Shown here: positions 46,574 through 58,815 of the stretch, piece after piece | Layout: each line of letters starts with the position of its first letter | Numbering within the stretch: position 1 is the first letter of the stretch | Assembly (NCBI GenBank): GCA_032719365.1 | Contig: CM064868.1 | Coordinates: 15,604,463 to 15,668,462, forward strand | From: Prinsepia uniflora | Lineage: Eukaryota > Streptophyta > Magnoliopsida > Rosales > Rosaceae | Reading direction: 5' to 3' | Length of the DNA: 64,000 bases | Notes under the pieces: generated by a model | What the model saw: the letters and a program-made list of their open reading frames with translations, nothing else | Database searches by the model: none | What the model was told of the DNA's origin: nothing | Program-made: the position numbers and the translations under genes

Positions 46574-47667
46574 CTTGAGGAAAAGCCTTGTTTGCTTGAA
46601 ACCAAGCTGTTAACATTGTATGATCAGAACCTCTTTGATTAACAATTGATTGAATTGGTTGATTACCATTGAAAACAATGTTTTGTTCTAAAGGTAAATG
46701 CATAGCTAATCGCCCTATTGAAAGATTTCTAAAATGAATAGGATATTCAAAAAGTCTCCAAACAACTTCTAGAGGTGCTATATATCTACAATTAAGATAC
46801 ATCAAAATCTCATCGTTTGATTTCTCTTGAAAAACCGCTCTTGCTTTATCAGTTCCCTTATTGACATACTTAAAAAGATACTTTATAAGCATAGATTGAC
46901 AACAGGACTCAACATTTATGTGTGCATTGTACCTTAAAAGCAATTCTGAATTATATGGAACAACAAAACGATTATCAATTTTAATTCCATTTTTTACAAC
47001 AAATTTTGTTGCATCATCACGTCGTTTATAAATTGGAAAGCCATTTGTTTCAAAAACTGTTTCAGACTTGTACATTTTGGGGAAACTTTTGGAACACTTG
47101 CCATTTCACATGCAAGGTGAGTTTGGGTTAGCATGACCATAGGGACCATGAATCATGAATTGTTCAACAACTTGATAAAGTCGTGGATGAATGGATTTAT
47201 CTGGCAACTCAGCTGAAATAATAGAGTCTATGTCTAAGGCAGCATAACACTTATAACTTGTTTTCATCCAAAAAAGCATATGTGAATGAGGCAAACCTCT
47301 TTTCTGAAATTCAATTGTACAAACATCTATTTGCAACAAAATACAAACAGAGAGGAAAAAATCAAGTAAGTTTGGATAAAGAAGCAAATGTAAAAATTGT
47401 AAAAAAAAAAGGGGTAACCAGTTTTCGAGACTGACCTGCTTCAATTTCTCCAAAAGGTATCTCAGACTTTATGAAGCTAATCATATCATCTAGTTTCATT
47501 TTGAAAATTCTTGCAATTATATCTGGTCTATCCTTAGGTTTGTAACCCGTTTTTTTTAATTCCCTAATTATCTCAGGCCATTTAACATTGCATGTGAATG
47601 TTATAAACAAATCAGGATTTCCATATTCTCTACAAATAGCCATAGCATCTTGATAATTGTTAATCAT
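46574..47667 (-). pseudogene. Helitron Rep (HUH endonuclease) domain
   Basis: Read on the minus strand: NYQDAMAICREYGNPDLFIT, FTCNVKWPEI, the HUH motif in QKRGLPHSHMLFW, then NGKCSKSFPK and the catalytic tyrosine motif KYLFKYVNKGTD, ending with TAWFQANKAFPQA at the nest border. Rep nicks and joins DNA at the Helitron ends. A probable intron of about 98 bp (47432-47335, GT to AG) lies between PFGEIEAG and the HUH exon. A TGA at 47108-47106 interrupts PCM-NGKCS, where related proteins have a residue. The continuation is left of the nest from 17352. Confidence 0.9.
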
Positions 47668-47821
47668 ATGTAGGACTACCAGTAAATGAAGAAGGGAGTA
47701 TTACTTTTGACCAATGGTGTTGCCATCATTATCTCCTCTTAACATTACATCATATATGCCTTTGTAAATTTCACTTCTCAAGTTTTTTTTATTTTTCCTA
47801 ATATAATCCAACCTATCTTCC
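47668..47821 (-). pseudogene. decayed linker of Helitron Rep
   Basis: Between the two larger open pieces the minus strand still reads RKNKKNLRSEIYKGIYDVML, then GDNDGNTIGQ, and PSSFTGSPTYM after a frame change. These are conserved Helitron Rep sequences. A stop near 47827 and a frameshift near 47707 break the frame. Confidence 0.8.
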
Positions 47822-49156
47822 TCAAGTAGCTAAATGAGGCTTCCTTTCTTGCATTTGATAAGCTAAGAAAGCTCTCATAGATACTCTTTTTCTACTACCT
47901 TTTTTGCTATGAAAACCAATATTCCATTTCAGATCAGGTGTGTATCCATCCTCCCCATATGAGAAAAGGATAGGATATTGTAAAGCCATGAATTTTGCAT
48001 GCAATTTTGTAACACGCTTTAACCCACCAGCCTTTAATTCAATGATGATATCCCGATTGGTATCAAAAAGACCTATGTCACCAACTATTAAACCTGTTAT
48101 CTCATCACAGGTTGGTTCTACATACTGGCTACTATCATTTTCTAATCTATCTAGCAATGTCATTTTTAAAGAGAGAAGTTCATTATTTTGAAAGTTGTCT
48201 CTCATTGAGCGAAAAGCCTTAGCTAATTCACGTGAAGTATCAAACATTTTAATCAAACCTTCTACAACAGATGGATCAAGCTTTTGATTGCTTTCATTAG
48301 AAGAAAAAGCTCCAAGACGGTTGTTAACTTTGTTAGCAGTATCATAGACATAAAGTTGAGCAAATTTTGGACATTCACCATCTGGTGGTAACAAAAACCC
48401 CATTAAATGACAAACTTGACCACTAACTTTGAAAACATAAGGGCTAGTTCCATTATTGATCAAATTATCAATTTTCGCTCCCATCGAAGTGAATGTGAAC
48501 ATGGAATTATAAGCTCTAATATTATGTCTAAATAACGTACTTTTTCTACCTGCATTTGGGTCTAGCAAATAGTCTAAAAAATTAGGTGCAGGTTGTGAAA
48601 GTGGAAATTTGATTTTCCCTTGTTGACAACAAAGGATAAAAAATGGCTGAGAATTTTTTGAACGTTGTTTAATGGATTTGTTTAACCAAAACAATGCACC
48701 ACAATGGGTGCACTTATAATCCTTATTTCCTAGATCCACATAGTCTCTACAAATTCCTATACTGTGTCTGTTCCGCTGGAAAGAAGCTTGGCCCTTATGC
48801 AAAAATTCATGATTAATATGCTCACTGCTATTTAAATCTATGTTAACAGGATTGACAAATGTATCATAATCATTGAACAAACACTTTTGTCTATCATCAG
48901 AAGTGTCACTAGCATTATTGAAATTAACCATAGAATCTTCTACAACATGGCTAGCAGTAATAACATTTTCAATACAAAATTGCTCAGCACATGAAGACAT
49001 TGAGCTATTACCATGTTCAAAAGATGATATTTGACCAAATGGACAAACATTCGAAGACAATCCAGTGATTTCAGAATTATTCATATATGAAATTCTAGAA
49101 ACTTTCCTAGCCGGAAAATGGTAATCTTGATCATTGTCTAAAACATATTCATCCAT
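47822..49156 (-). pseudogene. Helitron Rep-helicase N-terminal region
   Basis: Open for about 445 residues from ATG 49156 (MDEYVLDNDQDYHFP). The frame also extends 32 residues upstream through a hydrophobic stretch, which I take as non-coding. It has a Cys/His-rich segment (KDYKCTHCGALFWL) and the conserved end KLHAKFMALQYPILFSYGED followed by SRKRVSMRAFLAYQMQ. These are typical of the N-terminal part of plant Helitron transposases, with a zinc-finger-like segment before the Rep domain. It ends in a premature stop at 47822. Confidence 0.85.
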
Positions 49157-50286
49157 ATAGACAATTAGAATAGCGCCAACATAAAAACAAAGATAGGTAA
49201 TGCTTCTTGTCAACAAAGCAACTAAGAAACCAAAATCGTAGTGTACTACCAACTGGTTTGTGGAAAGATAAGTATAATCACAATAACAACTGGAATTTCA
49301 TACCAGAAACTGATATTTAAAGACAAAAAGTATACCAAAAAAGAAAACACTGAACAGGAACAGAAAAGAAAAAAAAAAGAGGTAGAGGAAGAATCTAAAC
49401 CTAGTATGCCGTCAAAGAGAGAGGGTGAGGTGGAGGTGGAATCCAATGGTGGAGCAAAAACTTGAGGCTTACAAAACCCAAAAGATAATCAGTAATTTTG
49501 ACAACAATTCATGAAATGGACTAAGAAAAATAAGAGCCCAGGAAACTTAGAATGCTGAAAGAAGAAAAAAGGTGGACATTGTTGCAGCGGAAAAAGTCAA
49601 AATCAATGTATCAATGCAACAATGGTAGCAGCCCAGGTACTTCTTCCGATCCTAATTCGCTAGATGAAATTGAGTAAGTAGGATTAGTTTAGGACCGATT
49701 TTACTTGGTTCTGTATTTTGGATGATGATCGATAGCTTAGATGTGGATAGCTTTTAAATACTTATCCACAATCTCTGTGTATCAATCATCAAATTCACTC
49801 CCACATTCATGAGGAATGGTTTCCTCATACGCTTATTAATTAAATAATAAATTAATACTGGATTTGATTTGAGTTAACTAATGTGATCCTTCCTTTAATA
49901 ATGAACATGAACATTAACCCCAACAATTAGAAATTAAAGATAAGGGGCAAATGTATGAAATAGTAAAAGGGAGATCGAAGGGTTTTTTTTTTTCAACAGG
50001 TGAGTGCCCTAAACTCTAAAAACCCAAAAATTTCTTCTTTAAATAACCAAACTTAATCATCAATTAAATAAACCCAATTTTTTTTTAAAAAAAAAACTTA
50101 GAAACAAAGTCTTACAGCAAATTTGTAGTAGTTGTTCTGCTTCCGTGCAAATTGGTGCTCAGATGAGGGGATTCCACTCCCTAAGAAAGGGATAGGAGTA
50201 TGTGAAGTTGAGATTGAAGTAAAGGATGTGTGGCGAGGAAGCAGAAGGAAGTGGAGAATAGGAAGAAACAAAAACAGACGATTAAT
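49157..50286. other. H1 5' leader region
   Basis: AT-rich. 49153-49205 resembles 4945-5000 in H2, where the same strand reads as a hydrophobic segment. Otherwise only A/T runs and no supported gene. Confidence 0.5.
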
Positions 50287-50599
50287 GGAAGGATGAACCC
50301 GGAAGATGAAGGAGGAGATATTAATCAAATGGCTGATGATTAATGGAAGGATGAACCCGGCTGATGAAGAAGGAGATATTAATCAAATGGTTGATGCCTT
50401 CATCAAGAAGTTCATGAACCAGCTGAAGAAGACGACACGGCTGAAGGGAGAAGAGAAGAAAACAGAAGAAAACGAAGGGGGGAAGGAATCGCGAAGGCGT
50501 AATTGTGATGAACCTAAAATAACTCGGGCAATTTTGTCCCTCCACTGTATAAGAAAACAAATAGCAAAGAAAGTATATCAAACTAAAAGGGTATGGTAG
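50281..50599 (+). pseudogene. gene fragment near H1 5' end, opposite strand, duplicated start
   Basis: The plus-strand frame reads MNPADEEGDINQMVDAFIKK then FMNQLKKTTRLKGEEKK. The motif with acidic residues before an AFI-x-KF-x-QLK-like helix resembles the C-terminal motif of plant DUF761 proteins. A 58-bp direct duplication (50281-50338 and 50339-50396) gives a second partial start, MNPEDEGGDINQMADD and a stop. The frame is antisense to H1's own genes. It is probably a captured fragment; the family call is tentative. Confidence 0.35.
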
Positions 50600-50653
50600 G
50601 AAATGCACTGTCCATGAACAGTACAAGGCGGCTTGCCTTTTAGTATAGATAGA
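50600..50653 (-). other. Helitron H1 5' terminus
   Basis: TCTATCTATACTAAAAGG from 50653 on the minus strand, with the subterminal palindrome CACTGTCCATGAACAGTA (50606-50623). H3's CTAG end is one base away. Confidence 0.82.
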
Positions 50654-53600
50654 ACTAGTTATTGAACCCGCACAATGTTGCGATATATTTCAATTGTCTC
50701 CTCCCAAAAAACAATTGGTATGAATAAGTTTCATAGTCATTAATATCATTTATCTTAGCATACAATTACACATTACTTGAACAGATCATGGAACAATATT
50801 TTTATCTTCTTCAATAGAAAACAATTAAGTAATTTAAAAAAATTCAGTGAATTCTCTGGTTTAAAACGTAACAATAACATTGAGGAATATTTAATATTGT
50901 CTTGTAAAATAAGAGGAAATGAGTTAAAACAATCAACCCAAAACAAACCTAACTTCGAAACATGATGACGAAAATTTGTTCACAGTAGGTATATACAGGA
51001 GGTAAACCAATAAATCCAATTGATAACTCTAGTATGCCGACCTTTCTACTGCTGAGTTATTCAATCGATGTAAAAAAAATATAGACTGAAAACCCAACAG
51101 AGTCCTAGAAACCACGATTTACCTAACAATAGAACCCAGATCTAAACTGTATTGCTAAATTGATATAAAAGAATCATATGAAAGACTATGCAAGTAGTTT
51201 TTAACAATAGACTAAGAATTCATATTTGCAATCTCTCAACTGTGTTCTGAAATCGATACCAAAAAACCACATGAAACACTTGAGGGCCCAATAAATTTCG
51301 TATTTTGAAAACCCACCAAGGAAGTCACCTAAAAATTTTGTATGCAGATATAAGCATGATTTGATTATAAGTTAAGACTTTGTTGCAAGAAAGTTTACCC
51401 GAACATATCTTCAACTATCAATAGTTTCTTCCTCAATGATTCCAAAAAATTAACACACAAAAGGAACACCGAGCAAACGACTATCAACAACAATTTCATA
51501 ATTTGTAAATAAAAGATTAAGAGGAAGAAATAATATATTTACAGGCATTGAAGAAAATATTATTTTCAAAATAGTTGAATGTAATTTTTTAAAATCAATG
51601 GTAGAGATAACATAGTACCTAAATCCTGTAAATTCAAAATTAGATATTAACAATCAGGTAAAGCTATTCAACATTATGATCAAATTGTAAGTCTTAACAT
51701 CACAAAAGTGTAAAACTAAACTAACCTTTAAGCTATTCAAATATCATTTCGTTGAGCTTCAGTTTGACATGTTTACCTTTTTCCTCAATGTGTCTACTGC
51801 CTTCTACGAAAGTTTTAAGCTTTCATCAGCACGCTGTTCTTCAAGTACTTTCCTCACATCTTGTGTAATATTCTCTAAGGCCGCCCCACATTCAACCTGG
51901 ATTATACAGTGTTTCTTAATTTAAAACCAGAAAGAAGACAACAAAGAGAGCAAACATATGAGGAGAGAGAGATAAACAATAGATGACTTGCACCTTTTAG
52001 GGTCCGTAAAATAGCCGCTATAGGAACTTCCACCAATGTACAGACCTTTTCCAATGTTCTATATGCTCATTGACAATTTATATTTCTTCTTATGCTTACC
52101 AGCTTTCGTAGCCAATTTGATTTGAGAAATCTGGAATTGGGATTTGATTGAAAACAAAGAGAATATGACCAATGAATATCGCACAGATCATAGAGATCAC
52201 ACCACGGTCCGTGCAAATAACAGAGATAAAAAAAAAAGTGAATGAAATGGAAATAAAAATCTAACAAAAGAAAAGATGGGAAAAAGGATGAACGAATTCA
52301 AAAACAATACAGTCAATTAAAATAAAGAAGTTAAGAAATTGATAAACAAAGTTGAAAGAGGGAAATGTAAAATTCACAAACCTAGTGGGAGAAGAAAATT
52401 AGCTTAGAAAAGCACGTCAATTCGGTCGTACAACCTGCGGGAGAAAAACAAAGAAAGCCCTAAATCAATGTTAATCATGAATCAACATATGGGAAAATAA
52501 AATACTAAAATCAAGATGAAAAACAGTCGAATGAAAACAGATTGTGAAAGACGAAGCAAAATTGTATCTCAAAATTGAAATGACAGCAGTGAAATTCAGG
52601 AAAAAGAAAAGAACAGAACATAAAATCCCTAGAATAATCTATTAGAAAATCAACAATGAAAAACTTAGGCAAATCCCACCTCTAACCAACAAAATGCACA
52701 TGAACACGCGACCAATACCAACGAACGAAAAATTAGCAAACCAGCATCATGATCAGTGTCATAAAACAATCCCAATAACAGTGGCATAGAACGAACAATA
52801 AACTTATTCTCATATCAAATCTGCTACTCCTATGTGTAGATATAATAATGAACATCACAAATAAAGGGTATGAACATTGTTATAATTAGCAAGCCATAAT
52901 AACCCAAAAGCTCTATGGATAGAATAATATTCAGTGTGGAAGATACCCAATCTCCAACATCAGAAGAACCATACCTTAGATGAGACGTAAATGTCCACCA
53001 ATGATTAAATATCTGTTCAGGGATTTTTTGCAAAAAGAATAGAGTAAATGAATATGAAGAAGAATAAGTAAGCACATTTTCTTGTGCACTTTAACTACAT
53101 TATACAATATCCTCAACTGAAGCAAGAAACTAACAATTTTTTCAGACGGATAAAACATTGATATGAGCCATAGTCTCTGAAAATGAGGTGTTGAACATGG
53201 TAAAATGAGTTCTCAAGTAAGCAAAATCATAGAGAATAAATGGATTAAGCAGTGAGACCAAAATACCAATTTGAAATCGGCATCAAACAAACAGTAAGAC
53301 CAAAAAACAGCTGCTGAGTGATTATTTGAAATAAGTTCAGCCAAACACGGACGAAGCCATCAACAAAAGTCGAACAAAAAATCATGACTAAGCATCTAAA
53401 GTCAAACGATTTATGAAAATCTTTTTATTTACGTAATGACTGAAGATAATCCTTGGAAGGAGTCGAAATTAGAATGAAAACAAAACCATCATAAAGACTT
53501 TACAAACATATAACTCTAAACCATTATAATTCAGAAGTACCACTATAACATATAACTCTAAATTTTCTCCACACAAACAAAAACGTACCCCAATATTATC

Positions 53601-53900
53601 CCAAAATACCACAATATCTTCTTGAATCCTTGCAAGAAAAAAAAAATAACAGAAAACAATTTAGAAACAATTCACAGAATCCATTAACTTTTATCAAACA
53701 ATAATACACATTATTAAAGTTTATGGTTGAAACTATATTGCCCTCGTGGTTCCAATATCAAGAATCTTGAGCTTTTAGTACATTTAAAATGCCTTACCCC
53801 TATTTACAATTACCTCTACGAAGAAAACTATAATCATTAAACACCTACACATTTAACACGAAACATCAATGACAAAATACAATTGCTTCCAAATGGAAAA

Positions 53901-54848
53901 ATAAGACAAAGGATTGAATGAAACTTAAGTTAACTAATAAAATAGTTAAACACTGAGCATAGCCATAGCCATATAATTGACGAACAGTTGAAATAACAAT
54001 CACTATCAATGAAGATAAGCCATGGAAAATCATAGTAGAATAACTTACATCTCCATAACTTAATAGTAAAAAGAAAAAAAAAATTGAAGCATGAGAAACA
54101 TATCTCAAAAAGTTCAGACCATGATAAAAAGAAGACATAGAAACAGCGAAAGAGAGAGACAGATCATCCAACAAATCCATCTCCATAATACAACTCACTC
54201 ATGTGTTCAAGGCGATGATCGACGGTGGCTAAGATTGATGATTAGTGGTGGCTGGGATCAAGGTTCTTTCTCTAATAGCAAATTTAGTTGCAGAAAAAAC
54301 CTAAATAATAGATACAAAATCAAAGCTTGCAAAATCAAAATCAAATCTGTAAAATACCAACAACATGCATTAAAATAAGACAAAGGATTGAATGAAACTT
54401 AAGTTAACTAATAAAATAGTTAAACACTGAGCATAGCCATAGCCATATAATTGACGAACAGTTGAAACAACAATCACTATCAATGAAGATAAGCCATGGA
54501 AAATCATAATAGAATAACTTACATCTCCATAACTTAATAGTAAAAAGGAAAAAAAAAATTGAAGCATGAGAAACATATCTCAAAAAATCTAGAACATGAT
54601 AAAAAGAAGACATAAAAACAACAAAAGAGAGAGACAGATCAGCCCACAAATCCATCTCCATAATACAACTCACTCATGTGTTCAAGGCGATGATCGACGG
54701 TGGCTAAGATTAATGATCAGTAGTGGCTGGGATCAAGGTTCTTTCTCTAATAGCAAATTTAGTTGCAGAAAAAACCTAAGCAATAGATACAAAATCAAAG
54801 CTTGCAAAATCAAAATCAAATCTGCAAAATACCAACAACATGCATTAA
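53901..54848. repeat. 474-bp tandem duplication in H3
   Basis: 53901-54374 and 54375-54848 are head-to-tail copies, about 95% identical by eye. Confidence 0.9.
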
Positions 54849-57800
54849 AATTGAAGATATGAGATATGAGGTGTTCATTAGGTCTGAGATTGCATTATAT
54901 TGACGAATTTGGTTATGTTTCATTTATGTTCTTAGTTTTTGTTCTCTGCTTACTGCATTAAAATCAGAATACAATTTCATTTTATTGAGTTCCTATGCAT
55001 AATGAAATTGAAGATATTAGATGTTTAAATAGACTAACTATTCTCGCATACGCATAACTATTGTCTCAATCTATTTGTTTGTTAGTCATCACTTTCAACC
55101 TATGTATTACTTTTGACCAATTGGAATGTTCATATGTTTTAATAAGTAGAAAACATTTCCTCCAATTAACAACGGTCTAATATGATCTTCATATGAATGA
55201 ATCAAGTGGAATAATCAGGAAGCATCTACTCATCATCATCTTCCTCCGATTAAATAAACCAATTCACTTGATCAAAATAAAAAACAGAGGAATATTAATT
55301 TGCCACAGTTAAGAAAATATTTATCCCCAATATGCATACTTTGACATAAGGTTAAATAGAAGTTACAACACTACGCCAATAACAGCAAGAAAATATTGCA
55401 CTTCGTATTCTCAATCTCTAACAGCCAGCCAGAAAAATTGTGCATTGAGAGAATACATCAATTTGAAACCCTAATTCCTAAATCGAAAACCAAATTTATA
55501 ATTGAAAACTCAAACTCTAAATCTTATACAATAGCCAAGAATCATGTGTCCCAAAATGATAGTTCAATTGAAGAATTAAATAGAGTAAATATGAAATTGT
55601 AAGATAAATGAAAAACCAAAAATCCGTAAAAAAAGGGAAATTTGGGTTTTAAATAGAGAATTTAGAGAAAAAATAGGAAGCAGCTTTACTTGGTATCATT
55701 CAAAACAGAAAAACCACTAAAAGAAAAAATTAGAAACACTAACCGACAAACTTCCCCTTAATTACAACGCTGGAATTATATCAAATTCAATATTTAAAAC
55801 TCATAAATGCTAACCAAGCTCTATGTTTTTTCAAATCCACCGCTTTGCAAGCTTTCTGCTTTATCAACTCCAACGCTTAGCAAGCTCTCTGTTATTTCAA
55901 TTCTGGAGGCTCACCTAAAAAACATAGATGAACACTAATTTGGGAAAAAAAAAAGAAAAAAAAAACATTTGTCATTCTAGCTGTTGAGGGATCTCAATAT
56001 AATTTTCTATTTGACCAAAATGAAACCCACATCCAAATAATAAATTATGATCAAACTGATAGTGAAAGCAAGATACTCTGAACTTAAGTAAAAGCGGAAG
56101 ATGGATTATGTGCAAACTCCGAGGATTGAAGCTGCCAAACCGAGCAAAAGCCAAATACACGTTCTTTGTGAGCAGTTAAAAATTTCTGGCATAAATCAAA
56201 TTGAAATTAAAATGGGAATCTGAATGAAGAAAAAAAAAACATAATATGCACATCATGTATAGACCTGCAAATGAGGACTATTTAACGCATTCAATCTAAC
56301 AAATATCATAATTGAATAGAAAAGGAAACCCATTAAACTGGAGTAATTGATGTGAACCCATATGACTTGGAACTCAAATCAAATTAAGAAAACCCTATAG
56401 GTGAACTCATTAATCCATAACTCAATTAATAAGAACCCATAAGTAAATTCATGACCCCAGAATTCAATTCAAGAGCCAAGTCGAATTCTAGGGTTTGCAA
56501 GACAATGAACCACAAAATCCATAACAAATATAACCTAAATGAAGCATAAATTAACTAAAATCCAAACCCTTACCCTAGAAATTGGTCAGAAATATGTCTC
56601 CTTATTCCGCCAAGAGTGCCCCATTTGTTCGACTGTTGCTGAGCAGTTTTTGGTGGCAAAGGGGGAAGAAAAACAGCACAAAGCACTTTATGAACAGCTC
56701 TGAAAATCCATTACCTTTCATTAAAATAAAATGCATACCTCACAATTCTTGGAAGACTTGCTAATAGTGGCTCCTCAAATCCTTCCAACGAAAAAAGACA
56801 TGCTAGATTGTGGATAAAAGTCAAAGAATGCATTGAAAAATTCCTCATGAGTACAAATAAGGATGGTACAACTTCCTTGTATTTTATGAACCCATCAAAT
56901 AAACGAACCCTAAGAACTCCAAAAATCTGAAACTTTTAGAATAATTATTCGATAAATCAACAATCTAAGAAGTCATCATCCAAACATGAACAAAATCATC
57001 ATCAAAATTGAAAAACAAATTGATTGTTCGTGATTAGAGCGTTTAGTAGTACTATTGGTATGTTGTAGATCTATGATCAAACCCCTAATCATAGATGGAA
57101 CAATTGCATCATTTGCTCATATTTGAAAGCAACCAAGCAGAGGAACTTAATCATTTACAAACCAAGCAGAAAAATGAAAAATTGTATTACCAATATGATC
57201 AAACCATCGTTGAACAATGGTTAGTAACATAATCTCAATATTATGAATATTTTCTGTTGCAGGAGATGAAACCATTTATGAAAGAGACAAAGAAATTAAT
57301 CCTTAATACACTAATATGGTGCCTTAAGTACCTCTATCAGCAACACAATAGAAACTGTTGAACTCAAACCTGTTTTCCTGCAACATCCATAATCCCAAAG
57401 CAGTGGTTGCAACGAAGCATGGTTTAACAGATAGTGTGAACAATGGTGCCTTATGGCTGTGTCTGTGTATCCATCAGTTGCATCAATAACTAATTGTGGA
57501 ATGCAACAATTCAAACATGTGGCCAATAGTCTATACCCATTGGTTGCAATGGTTAATATAACCCCAAAATATTACGATGCAAATTTAGTCATACTTACAA
57601 AGAATTATTAGTTGCAGATCTATCTTCACACCAATATGTCATAATAATTCATAAACCTGAGAAATAAAACAAAAAAGATGCAAGAAATTAGCATGTAAAC
57701 AACTTGAAATTACAACTACACACGAAAATAGCTGAAAATTCAAGAAACAGAAATCCACTAAAATCTTAAAACCCTAGAATTGAACTTATAAAACAACCTA

Positions 57801-58440
57801 CCTAAACAAATTCAAAGGAAATAAAATAGGGAAGAAGAGAGTCGGACAATCTGAGAACTTGCGAAGAAGAGAGTGGTGGAATTATTTTACTGTACTTCCT
57901 GTTCTTCCCTTGGAACCGACGCACCTCTTTTCTCTGGCGAGACCGACAGCAAGAAGGCGTAGAAGACTCAGTCGAAAAATGAAATCATTTACCTCAGGAT
58001 GGATTGATGATCGCTGCTAGAATCGAATGTTTGTTGTGAGGATTTCATGAAAAAAAAAACTCGAGACAAAAGCACAATCGAAAACACAACCACATCTTGA
58101 ACAACGATGACATCCATGATTTTTTGCTTCCACCATCAACAAAACCGACCTGCAAAAATCAAAACAGCGACGTCAAATTGAAGAAAATAGAACAGAGAAG
58201 AACGGTAAGTAGAAGGCAGAGAAATTCTACGGCCATAAAAACGATAAGCAGAGATGAAGAAAATTGAGACATGTACATAAGCCATTGGGCGCAGTACGGT
58301 GAGGAAGAGGTGTCGAATAGGGGATGCGACAACGTTGAAGGAGAAGGTGTCCTAACTGAGAAAAGGGCGATTATGATTGGAAGGGATATCGGCATGGTTT
58401 GTCAAGACAGGAGGAAGAGGGTAAAATTGAGATTTTGATG

Positions 58441-58509
58441 CATGCACAGTGTTTTGAATGAAAACACTGTGCATGAACAGTGCATTCAACTGCTTGGCTT
58501 TAGTATAGA
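58441..58509 (-). other. Helitron H3 5' terminus with long hairpin
   Basis: The TC start, the palindrome CACTGTGCATGAACAGTG (58465-58482), and an overlapping perfect 15-bp inverted repeat: CATGCACAGTGTTTT (58441-58455), GAATG, AAAACACTGTGCATG (58461-58475). Confidence 0.8.
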
Positions 58510-58694
58510 TATAAATTTGCCCATGTTGTTTTTGTTTATTTGTTTATTTTCGGCTTCGTTGCCACGTTTGGTTTTGTCCGCTACCTGCCTGTGCTTGATT
58601 TGTCCGCTATCTCCGTGGTAGTTTGGTAATAAGGTCATTGACTTAGCGACCAAGAAACCAAATTTTCACACCAAGAGAACACGGAGACTGTTTC

Positions 58695-58702
58695 TATATA
58701 TA
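58695..58702 (+). promoter_or_regulatory. TATA box of the RING/vWA gene
   Basis: TATATATA about 115 bp before the ATG, giving room for a transcript start near 58730 and a short leader. The Helitron border is 186 bp upstream. Confidence 0.6.
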
Positions 58703-58815
58703 TTCCCCTTTCCAATTCCCAACTCCACAGCCTTCAAGATCAAAATCATTACATCATACAAATCACAGAACGAGGTTTTCGAGCGTTTTCTGGGACTCTT
58801 GATCATAAACACGAA

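Larger units (their letters stand above)
8584..50653 (-). mobile_element. Helitron H1, autonomous type, split by LTR nest
   Basis: 5' end at 50653 on the minus strand (TCTATCTATACTAAAAGG); 3' end CTAG at 8587-8584, followed by T, with a GC hairpin 8 nt inside. Between them, in the same orientation, lie a decayed Rep-PIF1 helicase gene and an RPA-like gene, the standard content of autonomous plant Helitrons. A 29.2-kb nest (17358-46568) sits inside the helicase gene; without it H1 is about 12.9 kb. Several stops and frameshifts make it inactive in its present form. It abuts H3 on its 5' side (one base between) and H2 on its 3' side (six bases between). Confidence 0.85.
50655..58509 (-). mobile_element. 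Helitron H3, non-autonomous
   Basis: 5' TC at 58509 (TCTATACTAAAGCC, preceded by A); 3' end CTAG at 50658-50655, with a weak hairpin (CGCACAATGTTGCG, 4-bp stem) upstream. 7.9 kb, AT-rich, same orientation as H1 and H2. No Rep, helicase or RPA recognised. Sequence at 53760-54070 matches 12309-12540 of H1, so the two are related. A minus-strand hydrophobic frame at 58395-58159 is the only notable one and is not recognised. The rest shows nothing beyond short frames. Confidence 0.72.

Noticed and set aside
46387..46605. Plausible C-terminus of the Rep protein beyond 46573
   Set aside because: The frame runs into Cassandra and B1 LTR sequence; true coding stops at the target duplication 46569-46573.
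49241..49465. Plus-strand frame rich in Lys/Glu near the H1 start
   Set aside because: Composition comes from an A/G-rich tract, no ordered domain, and it is antisense to the H1 leader.
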